Positions 44,355-53,169 are shown, counted from the stretch's first letter. The stretch: DNA of 64,000 nucleotides from Candidatus Dependentiae bacterium (GCA_026389015.1 JAPLIR010000016.1:25358-89357), one strand, 5' to 3'. The notes: a model not told the origin generated them from the letters alone. Numbers and translations are program-made.

Positions 44355-45784
44355 ATGAATCACACGAAAAAAATAATAACCACCCTCATAATGATAAGCG
44401 CAACACATGCCGGCGCCTTTGATTTAATAGGCACCACATTTTTTAGTCCACGCTCACAAAGTACCAACGCAGCGCGCGACATTGTAGGCTGGCACCGCTA
44501 CATCAACCGATACACAGAAGATCTTTACGGAGCGTTTGCCGCAACACCATCATACGGGCAAATTTTACGTGCATCACGCGCAGCAAGAGTAATGTTTGGT
44601 ACCTCAACGCTCACGCTGTCCGGAAGCCAAGTGCCGATCCGTTGCTCAGATGATTTTTTAGCTGACTATTTTGGCCTTTCTCCCGAATTTAAAAGTACTG
44701 TCTGCCTTCACCCATTCATACGCACCGGACTCATTGATTTTGGCGGATACCTTGGTTGGCATAATTTTTACGTACAAATCCATGCACCCGTTGTCTGGAC
44801 TTCATGGAAGTTAGGCATACAAGAAGAGGTTGAAGATAATGGTAAACTTATACCATTTCCTGCCAACTACATGGACGCTGGAGCAGTAACCCCACCTATT
44901 ACCTCATTTGCCCAAGCAATGCGCGGTGGCACTACCTTTGGCGATGTCAGCGAAGGTATGAAGTACGGCAAATTTGGTTGCGCACATCACAAAACCGGTT
45001 TGAGCGATATGCAAATTGCTTTAGGGTATAATGTTCTCCAACGAGAAACTGTTCTGGACGTGCATTGATATGGGAAAAAGACGGCACACAAGAATGGTCA
45101 TTCTTTGTTGATGCAAATATGATGCATATATGCACAACAAACCAACGTCGTGCCTTTGACTTTAAAATAAATGGTATGTGTAGTCGCTACACGTTACTCA
45201 AAGAATTTGATGACGCAGGAAATTACAACGGCGTTTGTTTGCCTGCAATTAACGTTACCACCTTGCCTTGTACCGTGCGCGCCACGCTGCAATTTGATGC
45301 GCTCGTCATGTTTGGCTACACCTACAATGAATTTGTCGCCGATATTGGTTATAGTGCATGGGTGAGAACACACGAAGTTATATGCCTGCGTGAAGGATTA
45401 CCGAGAAATAGATATGGATTAAAGGGCATTCAAAACGTAACCGATGTCGCTAGCATTAATATTAATACCACACAAAGCACTGCAAATATTCATGGTGATC
45501 CTCTTGATGAACAAGCTATCTGGGTTGATACTAACCCGCCAGTATTTGTAAATACCTGCAACCTTGACCTCACTTCAGCAGCATCACCACTCGTACTAAC
45601 CCAAAAAGTATTCGGGCACCTTGGCTACTCATGGCCGCACTACTGCAACACTAACGTCACACCCTTCCTTGGCATTGGTGGCGAGCTTGAATTTGAAGGG
45701 ATCAACGAACGAGGCGTAAGACATGGAGATAAAAATACCTTGTCACAATGGAGCATGTGGCTTAAGGGTGGCGTAGCGTATTAA
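44355..45784 (+). pseudogene. Barrel-family protein 8, broken by internal deletion and frameshift
   Basis: The first part (44355-45068) has signal MNHTKKIITTLIMISATHAG and family landmarks RSQSTNAARDIVG, DDFLADYFGLSPEF and IHAPVVWTSW, then shifts to stop at 45066-45068 just after LSDMQIALGYNVLQRET. The second part continues in another frame from about 45062 (ALIWEKDGTQEWSFFVDANM, matching SHALIW...DANITHLF of protein 2) through SRYTLLKEF and GYSAWVRTHEV to TLSQWSMWLKGGVAY. Compared with paralogues, about 40 codons (the VGxKxAAPTGN...GNGGHWELGAHITS block) are missing at the junction. The sequence is otherwise well preserved, so the lesion is recent. A TTG at 45065 could start a truncated product. 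Confidence 0.8.
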
Positions 45785-45810
45785 TCAACTCATTTTTAAA
45801 AAGCACCACT

Positions 45811-45845
45811 ATAAAGGGAGCTGTCGTATGACACGCTCCCTTTAT
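45811..45845. terminator. Bidirectional terminator
   Basis: ATAAAGGGAGCTGTC pairs with GACACGCTCCCTTTAT around a GTAT loop with one bulged C. It separates the convergent barrel pseudogene and the Sufu-domain gene. Its presence argues against the weak plus-strand frame starting at 45828. Confidence 0.7.
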
Positions 45846-45914
45846 TCATTAAAAATCTATTTAAGCGAAATATTTCTTTGCTTTATCACGCGCATTATTA
45901 TTGCGATTATAGAC

Positions 45915-46553
45915 TTAATTGTCCCTCAAACAAGATTTTCTATGTATATTCATGAGAGGAAAATCTGGCATTTTTTTTACATGATTATAGAGGTCTTGAC
46001 TGGAGTTCTTTTTTGCATATTCATACTCATCGTCCGTGATTCCTATGACTTCCAACAATTTCACATTGCCGCTGGATAATGCAAAAGTATCTGGCATCCC
46101 CATGGGCGGCCACAATAAGACAGTAGTAAGAGCTGAATTTGAACCTTGCAATATAGGGCCATTGAGCGCCATTCTATGCCCTTTTTCAAAAGCATTCCCC
46201 GAATGAAGCGCATACCCCATAAGATTAAATAATAGACCAAAAACCCAAGGTGAACGCTCAGCACACCTGATAACAAGCTCAAACCCCAAACCAGAATATT
46301 CATCCGGCGTGTCCTCAAAAGGGTTACTCAGACCAGAGGTACTGTCATCTGCAGGCTGACATATATCAGTCGGCATAGTACCGAAAATTTCTGGGTATAC
46401 TTTTTCCTCTCGCTCACTCCATGACAAGGCAAGCAAAGAAGCTTCTTCATCATGCTTATCTTCATTTTTTTTCTTTATAGCAATTGCGAGGATCATGCTG
46501 ATAATCGCTGCAAACACAACTATAACAATTTTTATAATATTTTTTTTATACAT
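45915..46553 (-). CDS. Membrane-anchored Sufu-domain protein
   Basis: The 212-residue product has an N-terminal membrane segment (IIKIVIVVFAAIISMILAIAI, residues about 5-25), an acidic linker, and a suppressor-of-fused-like domain: GLGFELVIRC, NLMGYALHSGNAFEKGHRMA (around the conserved GH), LNGPI, LWPPMGMPDTFALSSGNVKL and LEVIGITDDEYEYAKK. Bacterial Sufu domains are often linked to toxin-immunity or inhibitory roles; eukaryotic Sufu restrains Gli. Here the domain would face the periplasm or outside. It is alone on its strand, facing the barrel pseudogene. Confidence 0.75.
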   Translation of the reverse strand: MYKKNIIKIVIVVFAAIISMILAIAIKKKNEDKHDEEASLLALSWSEREEKVYPEIFGTMPTDICQPADDSTSGLSNPFEDTPDEYSGLGFELVIRCAERSPWVFGLLFNLMGYALHSGNAFEKGHRMALNGPILQGSNSALTTVLLWPPMGMPDTFALSSGNVKLLEVIGITDDEYEYAKKNSSQDLYNHVKKMPDFPLMNIHRKSCLRDN

Positions 46554-46776
46554 AGTATGCCTCTACTCAGAAATATTTTAATGGTTACTTATTATTACTA
46601 ACATTAACGTGAGTTCGATTTAAAAAACTAGAAAAAAAATAACAAAACTATATTACCGCAACTTAGATAGGCTTAACTAGGTAGTTTTAAACAAAGCCTA
46701 CCTCGAGAAAGATGACATTTCTATTTTGGAAAAAAGGGACACTTTCAGGTTGCGCCTACAAAAATCAACATAACTA
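46554..46776. other. Intergenic region upstream of the J-domain gene
   Basis: No gene seen. It is AT-rich and must carry the promoter of the minus-strand Sufu gene on its left side. The promoter of the plus-strand gene lies directly to its right. Confidence 0.4.
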
Positions 46777-46818
46777 TTGATTTTCTACATCCATATCTGA
46801 TATTATTTCAAATAGAGA
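46777..46818 (+). promoter_or_regulatory. Promoter with sequence shared with the 61.4 kb promoter
   Basis: TTGATT (46777-46782), an 18-base spacer and TATTAT (46801-46806). The 22-base block CTGATATTATTTCAAATAG plus AGA (46797-46818) is identical at 61372-61393 upstream of another small secreted protein. Confidence 0.6.
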
Positions 46819-46855
46819 TATAATAAAATAAAGCAATACTAAGCATGGAGATATT

Positions 46856-47620
46856 ATGAAAATGAAAAAATTACTATTAATTACCCTCGCATCTATGGCA
46901 AATGCGCCATTAATGGTGGCTATGGGTGAATTTACTTTGGAAGAAGATTATGTTCAAAGACCAACTTCCGGTGCCGCTGGTGCAGGATCACCACGTAGTG
47001 ATTCAGGGTCAGAAACTTCTGGCAAAAGGTCTCCTACACTCGATGATGCAAGAGCTGGAGCCGGTACACCAGCTAGCGATACGACATTTGGCTCAAGTGG
47101 CTCAACAACACCGACATCAAGAACACCAAGTCCTAGTAGCCAAAGAGTAACAATTGGCAAAGGATATCTTACAGTTGAAGAACCGAGTGACAAAGAAGAG
47201 AATGAAGCACAGAATAATGAATGGACAGAGATAGAAGAACCAGGAAGAAAAGGTAAAGCTTTAGGAAAATTAGGACTCTATAATAAAGAAGAGTTTACTT
47301 CTGATGAAATTATTAAAGCTTATGAAGCATTCATACAAAACCAAAAACCATCATTCATGGGAAGTTTGTTAAGCACCCCCAAAAAAGACTTTTATATAAG
47401 GTTAGGAGTTAACTCAGACGCCTCAGAAGACGAAATCAAACAAGCTTATAAAGATTTTGTACTTCTCTTGCATCCAGATAAACATAAAAACAATAAAGAA
47501 AAAGTAGAATCTATAGTGAAAAATCTCAATGAAGCCTATGAAACCTTGGTCGATAAAGATCGTCGCAAAGCATATGATGCAAATAAAAAATATACGGGCA
47601 CCCATAAAGAATTCAATTAA
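46856..47620 (+). CDS. Secreted J-domain (DnaJ-like) protein
   Basis: The 254-residue product has signal peptide MKMKKLLLITLASMANAP, a Ser/Pro/Thr-rich disordered segment (about residues 38-95, with SETSGKRSPTLDDARAGAG and SRTPSPSS) and a C-terminal J-domain: DFYIRLGVNSDASEDEIKQA, the HPD tripeptide in LLLHPDKH and LNEAYETLVDKDRRKAYD. HPD is what stimulates Hsp70 ATPase. No zinc or substrate-binding domains follow, so it is not a housekeeping DnaJ. A signal peptide on a J-domain suggests an exported factor that could act on host Hsp70. The N-terminal module is shared with the next gene. Shine-Dalgarno GGAG. Confidence 0.85.
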   Translation: MKMKKLLLITLASMANAPLMVAMGEFTLEEDYVQRPTSGAAGAGSPRSDSGSETSGKRSPTLDDARAGAGTPASDTTFGSSGSTTPTSRTPSPSSQRVTIGKGYLTVEEPSDKEENEAQNNEWTEIEEPGRKGKALGKLGLYNKEEFTSDEIIKAYEAFIQNQKPSFMGSLLSTPKKDFYIRLGVNSDASEDEIKQAYKDFVLLLHPDKHKNNKEKVESIVKNLNEAYETLVDKDRRKAYDANKKYTGTHKEFN

Positions 47621-47679
47621 GATTAATCAAATTATATAGAAATATAATTAAATAAAACAATACTCAGTATGGAGATGTT

Positions 47680-48570
47680 ATGAAAATAAAAAAATTACTA
47701 TTAATTACCCTGGTATGTATGGAAAACGCACCATTAATCGTAGCTATGGATCTCAACTTTATGGAAGATTATGACCCAAAAGAACGAAAAACTGATGAAG
47801 GCAGCGATACTAGTTCAGAAACCTCTGGCAAAATATCTCCCGGACTCGATGATATAAGAGCTGGAGCAGGCACACCAGCAAGTGATACAAGTTCAAGAAG
47901 CTCAATGGGCTCACCATCTTCTACTCCTACCAGCGATAGAAGTTCAACTGGTTCACTATCACCAACATCCAGAACCCCCAGTCCAACCAATAGCGATAAA
48001 GACGAGCAAGAGACAAAGTTTTTTGGTAAAACGCCAACAATCAGCGAGGGCTACATAACTAAACCAATTGCCAAAGAAAAATACAAGACACCTACTGCTT
48101 CAACAGAAGCAACAAAAGAAAACAAAATAAATGCAGTACTTGCTAGCATCACCGACAAAAGTACTTATACAGATTTTGTTAATAAAATGTGGGAACAAAA
48201 ACTCCATACTACCTATACCTCCGGACTCTACGCGCAAGACATCAACATTAGTAATGCAATGGGGATGACGCCACTCATGATAGCGGCAGAACGAGGCAAT
48301 GCAGCCCTCGTTAAAGCTTTACTCAAAGCTGGCGCTGATAAAAATGCCAAAGACGGAAGCAACCGCACAGCCGCGAGAATAGCCCTTGAAAATAAACATG
48401 GAATCAAAAATAACAATTACAATGTTGTTATACTCTTAGATCCAACATTAGTAAAAGCAGCACTAGTAAACAAAATTAAATCTTCCCAAGGTGCTGGCAA
48501 AGAAAAAGAACTGGTGGGATTGGGTACGTATGAAGGCGATTTTGTCGTCGTTGATCATGACGATTTTTAA
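47680..48570 (+). CDS. Secreted ankyrin-repeat protein with shared N-terminal module
   Basis: The 296-residue product has a near-copy of the neighbouring N-terminus: MKIKKLLLITLVCMENAP signal, then SSETSGKISPGLDDIRAGAG and SRTPSPT. After a linker there are about two ankyrin repeats (GMTPLMIAAERGNAALVKAL, LKAGADKNAKDGSNRTA; about residues 188-235). It is 59 bases after the J-domain gene, on the same strand, with only an AT-rich spacer and its own GGAG site, so probably co-transcribed. Ankyrin proteins with signals are typical effectors of intracellular bacteria; partner unknown. Confidence 0.8.
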   Translation: MKIKKLLLITLVCMENAPLIVAMDLNFMEDYDPKERKTDEGSDTSSETSGKISPGLDDIRAGAGTPASDTSSRSSMGSPSSTPTSDRSSTGSLSPTSRTPSPTNSDKDEQETKFFGKTPTISEGYITKPIAKEKYKTPTASTEATKENKINAVLASITDKSTYTDFVNKMWEQKLHTTYTSGLYAQDINISNAMGMTPLMIAAERGNAALVKALLKAGADKNAKDGSNRTAARIALENKHGIKNNNYNVVILLDPTLVKAALVNKIKSSQGAGKEKELVGLGTYEGDFVVVDHDDF

Positions 48571-48587
48571 AAATTAGAATCAAAGTA

Positions 48588-48617
48588 TTATGGCGTGAGT
48601 GTTATCTCACGCCATAA
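48588..48617. terminator. Hairpin between convergent genes
   Basis: TTATGGCGTGAG (48588-48599) and CTCACGCCATAA (48606-48617) form a perfect 12-bp stem with a TGTTAT loop between the ankyrin gene and acpP. No strong T-run follows, but position and stem strength suit a shared terminator. Confidence 0.65.
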
Positions 48618-48641
48618 TTACAACACATACTCGGTATCTTT

Positions 48642-48893
48642 TTATTTCGTTCTTAAATTGTGAACATATTCCACAACTTCGTTAACGTTGTGTAATTTTT
48701 CAGCATCATCATCATTAATTTCGATGCCAAAAACTTCTTCAAGTTTTATAATGATTTCCGCCATATCAAGCGAATCAGCGCCAAGATCTTGCAACGTTGC
48801 AGTTGGAACAACCGTGTTCTTTTCGACTTTCAAAATCTTAGCAACAACCTCAACAACTTTGTTTAACGTTTCTGCTCTATCAAAACTTGCCAT
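48642..48893 (-). CDS. acpP: Acyl carrier protein
   Basis: The 83-residue product is a standard ACP: helix I (RAETLNKVVEVVAKIL), the phosphopantetheine site in DLGADSLDMAEII (Ser about residue 43), and acidic helix II/III. It is adjacent to the FabD homologue, with a zero-base gap, on the same strand. In an organism with reduced lipid synthesis it may also carry acyl chains for PlsX or lipid A-type acyltransferases. Confidence 0.95.
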   Translation of the reverse strand: MASFDRAETLNKVVEVVAKILKVEKNTVVPTATLQDLGADSLDMAEIIIKLEEVFGIEINDDDAEKLHNVNEVVEYVHNLRTK

Positions 48894-49844
48894 TTAAATC
48901 TCCGTGTTAATACCATCATTTGCAATAATCTTTTTAAGGTCTTCAATATCAGACCGCTTATTGATACTCATACATAGTTTATCAGGATATTTTTCTTTCG
49001 CCATACGTGTTAGCTTTGATCCAGGGCCAACTTCAACAAGAAGATCGCAACCCTCAAGTTCTTGCATAACCTTTTTCCAAACCACCGGCGTGTGTATATG
49101 ATCGATGACACGCTCTTTGACTTGTTCGCCTGATTCAACATTACAAATAGTGGTCGAACATAGTAACGGTATCGCCATGTCTTTAAAATCAACTTTTGCT
49201 AAATGCGGCGCTAGTTGATCCACCACACCGTCCATCAACGAAGAATGTAACCCAACTTCTAATAGAAGTTCTTCACTGCGCGCATCTTGGTCTTCTGCCA
49301 CAAAACCACGCACCGCAGCAACTGCCGGGCCATGACCAGAGACGATATGATCGGTGTCAGAATTGTACAATGCAATAGTAGCACTAAATTCACCTTCGCT
49401 CGATTTTTTACAGATCGACTCTAATTTTTTAGTCGAAAGACCTTGGACATGCAGTACGCCAACATCCATGGTTGCCAAAGCTTCTTGATACAATGTGGCA
49501 TACTTGGCAAGCAAATAGAGTCCATCGGGAAAGCTGATGCCACCTGCTGCATGCAGAGCAGCATATTCGCCCAAATTATAGCCTGCCACCACATCAGCTT
49601 TAATGCCTTCTTCTTTGAGGAGTGCGTACATTGCACAACTCACCAAGAAAGTAGCAGGATAAGCATTATTCATAGCTTCAAGTTCGCTCTCAGATGAAGC
49701 AAAACATAATTTTACAAAGTTCATGTTAAGACAATTGGATGCTTCTTCAAAATACTCTTGCATGGTACGCGATTCGTCGTAGAGCTCTTTGCCCATCCCA
49801 ATAAATTGACTACCATACCCAGGAAATAAGATACCAATTTTCAT
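48894..49844 (-). CDS. FabD homologue lacking the catalytic serine
   Basis: The 316-residue product aligns along its full length with malonyl-CoA:ACP transacylase: FPGYGSQFIGMG, ADVVAGYNLGEYAALHAAG, GLHSSLM (catalytic His about residue 200), LLVEVGPGSKLTRM. However the nucleophile motif GHSLGE is GYNLGE; residue 90 is Asn (codon AAT, 49575-49577), the preceding His is Tyr, the Arg that binds the malonyl carboxylate (MRG in E. coli) is not at its place, and GQGSQ is GYGSQ. The fold is therefore intact but malonyl transfer by the known mechanism is not expected. It is cotranscribed with acpP, so an ACP-binding or regulatory role is possible. Called fabD by similarity only. Confidence 0.85.
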   Translation of the reverse strand: MKIGILFPGYGSQFIGMGKELYDESRTMQEYFEEASNCLNMNFVKLCFASSESELEAMNNAYPATFLVSCAMYALLKEEGIKADVVAGYNLGEYAALHAAGGISFPDGLYLLAKYATLYQEALATMDVGVLHVQGLSTKKLESICKKSSEGEFSATIALYNSDTDHIVSGHGPAVAAVRGFVAEDQDARSEELLLEVGLHSSLMDGVVDQLAPHLAKVDFKDMAIPLLCSTTICNVESGEQVKERVIDHIHTPVVWKKVMQELEGCDLLVEVGPGSKLTRMAKEKYPDKLCMSINKRSDIEDLKKIIANDGINTEI

Positions 49845-49861
49845 AAAAACCCCCGTAATAC

Positions 49862-51295
49862 TTATTTTTCCAAAAACGTAATCAAGTTTTGCAACCTACG
49901 TATACTCTGCTCTTTCCCTAAAAAAGCAACTAAGTCAAAAACACCTGGACTAGAACTCTTGCCAACCAATGCAATACGAACCGGTTGTGCAAGGTTAACT
50001 AATTTTAACCCCAACGTTTTGGCTAATACCTTAATCTGTTCTGATACTATTTCTACCGTAATTGCCGATTGCTGTTCAAGCATTTGTATGATTTGTTTAA
50101 GATGATCTGTCGTTGCTGGCGTTATCCAATGCGCTACATCCTCCTGAGCATATGACACTTCAGGCCCATGTAAAACAACCAGTTCATGGGCAAGTTCAGC
50201 CAATGTTTTGACACGTTCTTTATACAAAGCGATTGCCGCAAACATTTGTTGATCATTCCATGTCAATTGTTTAAACAATTCGTGTTGAACATCGTCAACC
50301 AAACGTTTCCACAATTCCTGCTCAGAGGTTTGACGAATATATAACCCGTTAAACCATTCTAATTTTGTTTGGTCAAACACGGCCGGTTTTTTATTAATTG
50401 CTTCTGCTGAAAACAAGGTGATTAATTCTTGGCGAGTGAACACTTCTTGATCACCATGCGACCAGCCAAGACGCACCATATAGTTGAATAGAGCATCGGG
50501 CAAGCAACCCATTTTTCTGTAGTCGAGCACTGAAACAGCGCCATCGCGCTTACTTAATTTCTCACCACTCGGTCCTAAAATCATAGAAGCATGCGCAAAC
50601 ATCGGCACATCATAGCCCAGCGCTTGATATAACAATATTTGTTTTGGTGTATTGGCAACATGCTCTTCACCACGGATAATATGACTAATGCGCATGAACG
50701 CATCATCAAGCACCACGGCAAAATTATACATGGACATACCATCAGAACGAATAATAATAAAATCGTCCAGCTGATCTAATTCAAACGTGATATCATCACG
50801 AATAAGATCGTGCCAAGTAACCGATTGTGTATCTTGTGGCAAAGCAAAACGAATAACATGCGGTACAAGCTTTTCAGCCTCCGTCACGCTTCTGTTTCTG
50901 CAAGCACCATCATATTTAATAAAGAGATCATCGGCGCCCATCTTCTTTTTATGACGCTCAATAACTTCTTCTTGTGAACAAAAACAATAGTATGCTTTTT
51001 TTTGATCAACTAATTCTTGTGCGATTCTGCGATGCTCTGGAACGCGCTCAGACTGAATCACCACTGGCTCATCAGACTCAACACCCATCCATTGCAACGA
51101 TTGTAAAATAGATTCAGTAAATTCTGGTTTTGAACGCTCAAGATCGGTATCTTCTATACGTAATAGAAAGGAACCGTTATGATGACGAGCAAATAACCAA
51201 TTAAAGATAACCGTACGCAAGCCACCAAGATGCAAATGCCCTGTTGGTGATGGCGCCATGCGCACGCGTACTGGTTTATTGGTAGCTATAGTCAT
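49862..51295 (-). CDS. gltX: Glutamyl-tRNA synthetase
   Basis: The 477-residue class I synthetase has the HIGH motif region MAPSPTGHLHLGGLRTVIFN, RIEDTDLERS, GEEHVANTPKQILL and the KMSKS equivalent GEKLSKRDGAVSV, followed by the anticodon-binding domain. It charges tRNA-Glu. In bacteria without GlnRS it also misacylates tRNA-Gln for GatCAB; no glnS or gat genes are in this window. The overlap with the next gene is nearly zero (3 bases apart), so they form one operon. Confidence 0.95.
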   Translation of the reverse strand: MTIATNKPVRVRMAPSPTGHLHLGGLRTVIFNWLFARHHNGSFLLRIEDTDLERSKPEFTESILQSLQWMGVESDEPVVIQSERVPEHRRIAQELVDQKKAYYCFCSQEEVIERHKKKMGADDLFIKYDGACRNRSVTEAEKLVPHVIRFALPQDTQSVTWHDLIRDDITFELDQLDDFIIIRSDGMSMYNFAVVLDDAFMRISHIIRGEEHVANTPKQILLYQALGYDVPMFAHASMILGPSGEKLSKRDGAVSVLDYRKMGCLPDALFNYMVRLGWSHGDQEVFTRQELITLFSAEAINKKPAVFDQTKLEWFNGLYIRQTSEQELWKRLVDDVQHELFKQLTWNDQQMFAAIALYKERVKTLAELAHELVVLHGPEVSYAQEDVAHWITPATTDHLKQIIQMLEQQSAITVEIVSEQIKVLAKTLGLKLVNLAQPVRIALVGKSSSPGVFDLVAFLGKEQSIRRLQNLITFLEK

Positions 51296-51298
51296 AGG

Positions 51299-51958
51299 TT
51301 ACGCCAGTTGCGCCAATTTCTCTTGTGCTAAAGCAGCCCAAGGTGATTGACCAAGATTATTAGTGGTTTTTTGTAATTCGAATAATGGCTTCCATGCTTC
51401 TTGTGCCTTAACAACATTATCATGAGTCCAATAGAACAAACCAAGATAATATGCTGCAACATCGTTATTAGGATTTTTTGTGTCCGCAGCCAATACTTTA
51501 AGGTCCTCTACACCAATTTTGTGAGTTGCCATGTCTGATGCATCTAAACGCATTAACGCAAGCTTAGTTTTATAAACGAATAATAAAGGAGATGATGATG
51601 ACATTAAATTGACTGCTTTATCAAGTAAATCAAGTGAGCCTTGTTTACCTTGCTTTTCAAGCGATTCCGCCTGATAGATCAAAAAATAAGGAGCAAGTGA
51701 GGATTTTGAATATTGATCGTACCCAAGCTTGAACAATGTTTCCATCGAAGCCCAATCTTCCGCTTTACCTTCTTGCATAACACGTTCATATTCTTCTAAA
51801 TTCTGAGCAAATAACCGATGAGCGTAGTGCTCTTGGCTATTATTATAGAAACGATACCCAAAATAAACACCGGTCAAGGTAAGTAGAATTACTGCACCAA
51901 TGACAAGTTCTTTTGTATATCTAAAACCACCAACATTAACTACATGCTTATATGTCAT
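51299..51958 (-). CDS. YfgM-like membrane-anchored TPR protein
   Basis: The 219-residue product has one membrane segment (ELVIGAVILLTLTGVYFGY, residues about 17-35) then a periplasmic helical region with TPR-like repeats (LFKLGYDQYSKSSLAPYFLI, YYLGLFYWTHDNVVKAQEAW). This resembles the YfgM/ancillary SecYEG-translocon family, which links the translocon to periplasmic chaperones. Sequence similarity outside the architecture is weak, so the function is tentative. Confidence 0.6.
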   Translation of the reverse strand: MTYKHVVNVGGFRYTKELVIGAVILLTLTGVYFGYRFYNNSQEHYAHRLFAQNLEEYERVMQEGKAEDWASMETLFKLGYDQYSKSSLAPYFLIYQAESLEKQGKQGSLDLLDKAVNLMSSSSPLLFVYKTKLALMRLDASDMATHKIGVEDLKVLAADTKNPNNDVAAYYLGLFYWTHDNVVKAQEAWKPLFELQKTTNNLGQSPWAALAQEKLAQLA

Positions 51959-52126
51959 GCTACATACTCCGTAAAACTATGGTTGAAACTTTATTTATCT
52001 GCAGGAAACCCTACCACACCTCTTTAAAAAAATAAAGCGCAGTAATTCATCAAAGTAATCTCTCTACCGTTTGTGCGGCTTACCTGGCCCTAGCTGATGC
52101 AAAGAGATATAGAAGGGAAATAATTT

Positions 52127-53158
52127 TTATCGCACCAACAAGCTCTTGAGTTCAGCATTGAACTTTTGAGTAAATGTTTTTTGAACCATGTCATGCAAAC
52201 TCACCAAACCGTTTTCAACGGCCACCGCATCAGAATTTCCATGCGCAATCATCAATGGATGATTAACGCCAAGCAATAGTACACCGCCTACTTGTTGTGT
52301 AGCCTGAACCTTATTCTTAATAAGATTTTTGAACAATCCCTTGCTTAAAAATAATCCAGCTGTGGCAAGCCACGATTTTTTTCGTTCTTGATCGATCCAC
52401 TTTACAATCGTTCGACTGGTGCCTTGCACAGTCTTGAGAAAAATATTACCCACAAAACCATCACAGACGAGCACATCAGCATGACCATCAAAAGCATCAC
52501 GAGCTTCAACATTACCCACAAAATTAAGACCGGTATCAAATAAGCGTTTATATGCTTGTTTGACCGCTAATGAACCCTTATACGGCTCATGACCATTTGA
52601 AAGCAACCCAATGCGCGGTGATTGTATATTATACATCATCTTTACATACAAATGGCCCATAAAGGCAAACTGCTCTAAAAATTCTGGCTTACAATCGGTG
52701 TTAACGCCCAAATCAAGACAAAAGAATGATTCTTTAATACCGGGAAAAAAGCTGCCAATTGCTGGACGATCAACGCCATCAACGCGGCCTAAAATAAAGG
52801 TACCGGCAACCATTGCCGCACCAGAATTGCCTGCAGAAAACACTGCATCGGCATCACCCTGAGAAACAGCGCGAACAGAACGCACTAACGATGAATCTTG
52901 CTTATCAAGAACCGTGCGCGTTGGCTCTTGTCCCATTTCTATGACTTGAGATGTATGATGGATTAAAATAGAAAGATCTTGCCAAGAATTGAGCAATGCT
53001 TGTTCGGCAAGATCTTTTAGAATTTGTTCGATCTGAGTTTGATCGCCAAAAAGAGTTATGGGAACACCACGACGTGCAGCATTAAAGGCACCTTGTACAA
53101 TTACCTTGGGGGCAAAATCGCCACCCATAGCATCAACAGCTATCATGGCATTCCTCAT
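52127..53158 (-). CDS. plsX: Phosphate acyltransferase PlsX
   Basis: The 343-residue product is PlsX: IAVDAMGGDFAPKVIVQGA at the N-terminus, SLVRSVRAVSQGDADAVFSAGNSGA (split here by more than one motif), GSFFPGIKESFFCLDLGVN, LVCDGFVGNIFLKTVQGTS and VGGVLLLGVNHPLMIAHGNS. It makes acyl-phosphate from acyl-ACP for glycerophospholipid synthesis, so the organism retains phospholipid assembly. It lies 11 bases downstream of rpmF, the widespread rpmF-plsX arrangement. Confidence 0.95.
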   Translation of the reverse strand: MRNAMIAVDAMGGDFAPKVIVQGAFNAARRGVPITLFGDQTQIEQILKDLAEQALLNSWQDLSILIHHTSQVIEMGQEPTRTVLDKQDSSLVRSVRAVSQGDADAVFSAGNSGAAMVAGTFILGRVDGVDRPAIGSFFPGIKESFFCLDLGVNTDCKPEFLEQFAFMGHLYVKMMYNIQSPRIGLLSNGHEPYKGSLAVKQAYKRLFDTGLNFVGNVEARDAFDGHADVLVCDGFVGNIFLKTVQGTSRTIVKWIDQERKKSWLATAGLFLSKGLFKNLIKNKVQATQQVGGVLLLGVNHPLMIAHGNSDAVAVENGLVSLHDMVQKTFTQKFNAELKSLLVR

Positions 53159-53169
53159 GAAAATTAGGA

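Noticed and set aside
45828..46079. Plus-strand frame with hydrophobic stretches, 83 codons
   Set aside because: Starts inside a bidirectional terminator and is antisense to the Sufu-domain gene; hydrophobicity arises from reading that gene backwards.
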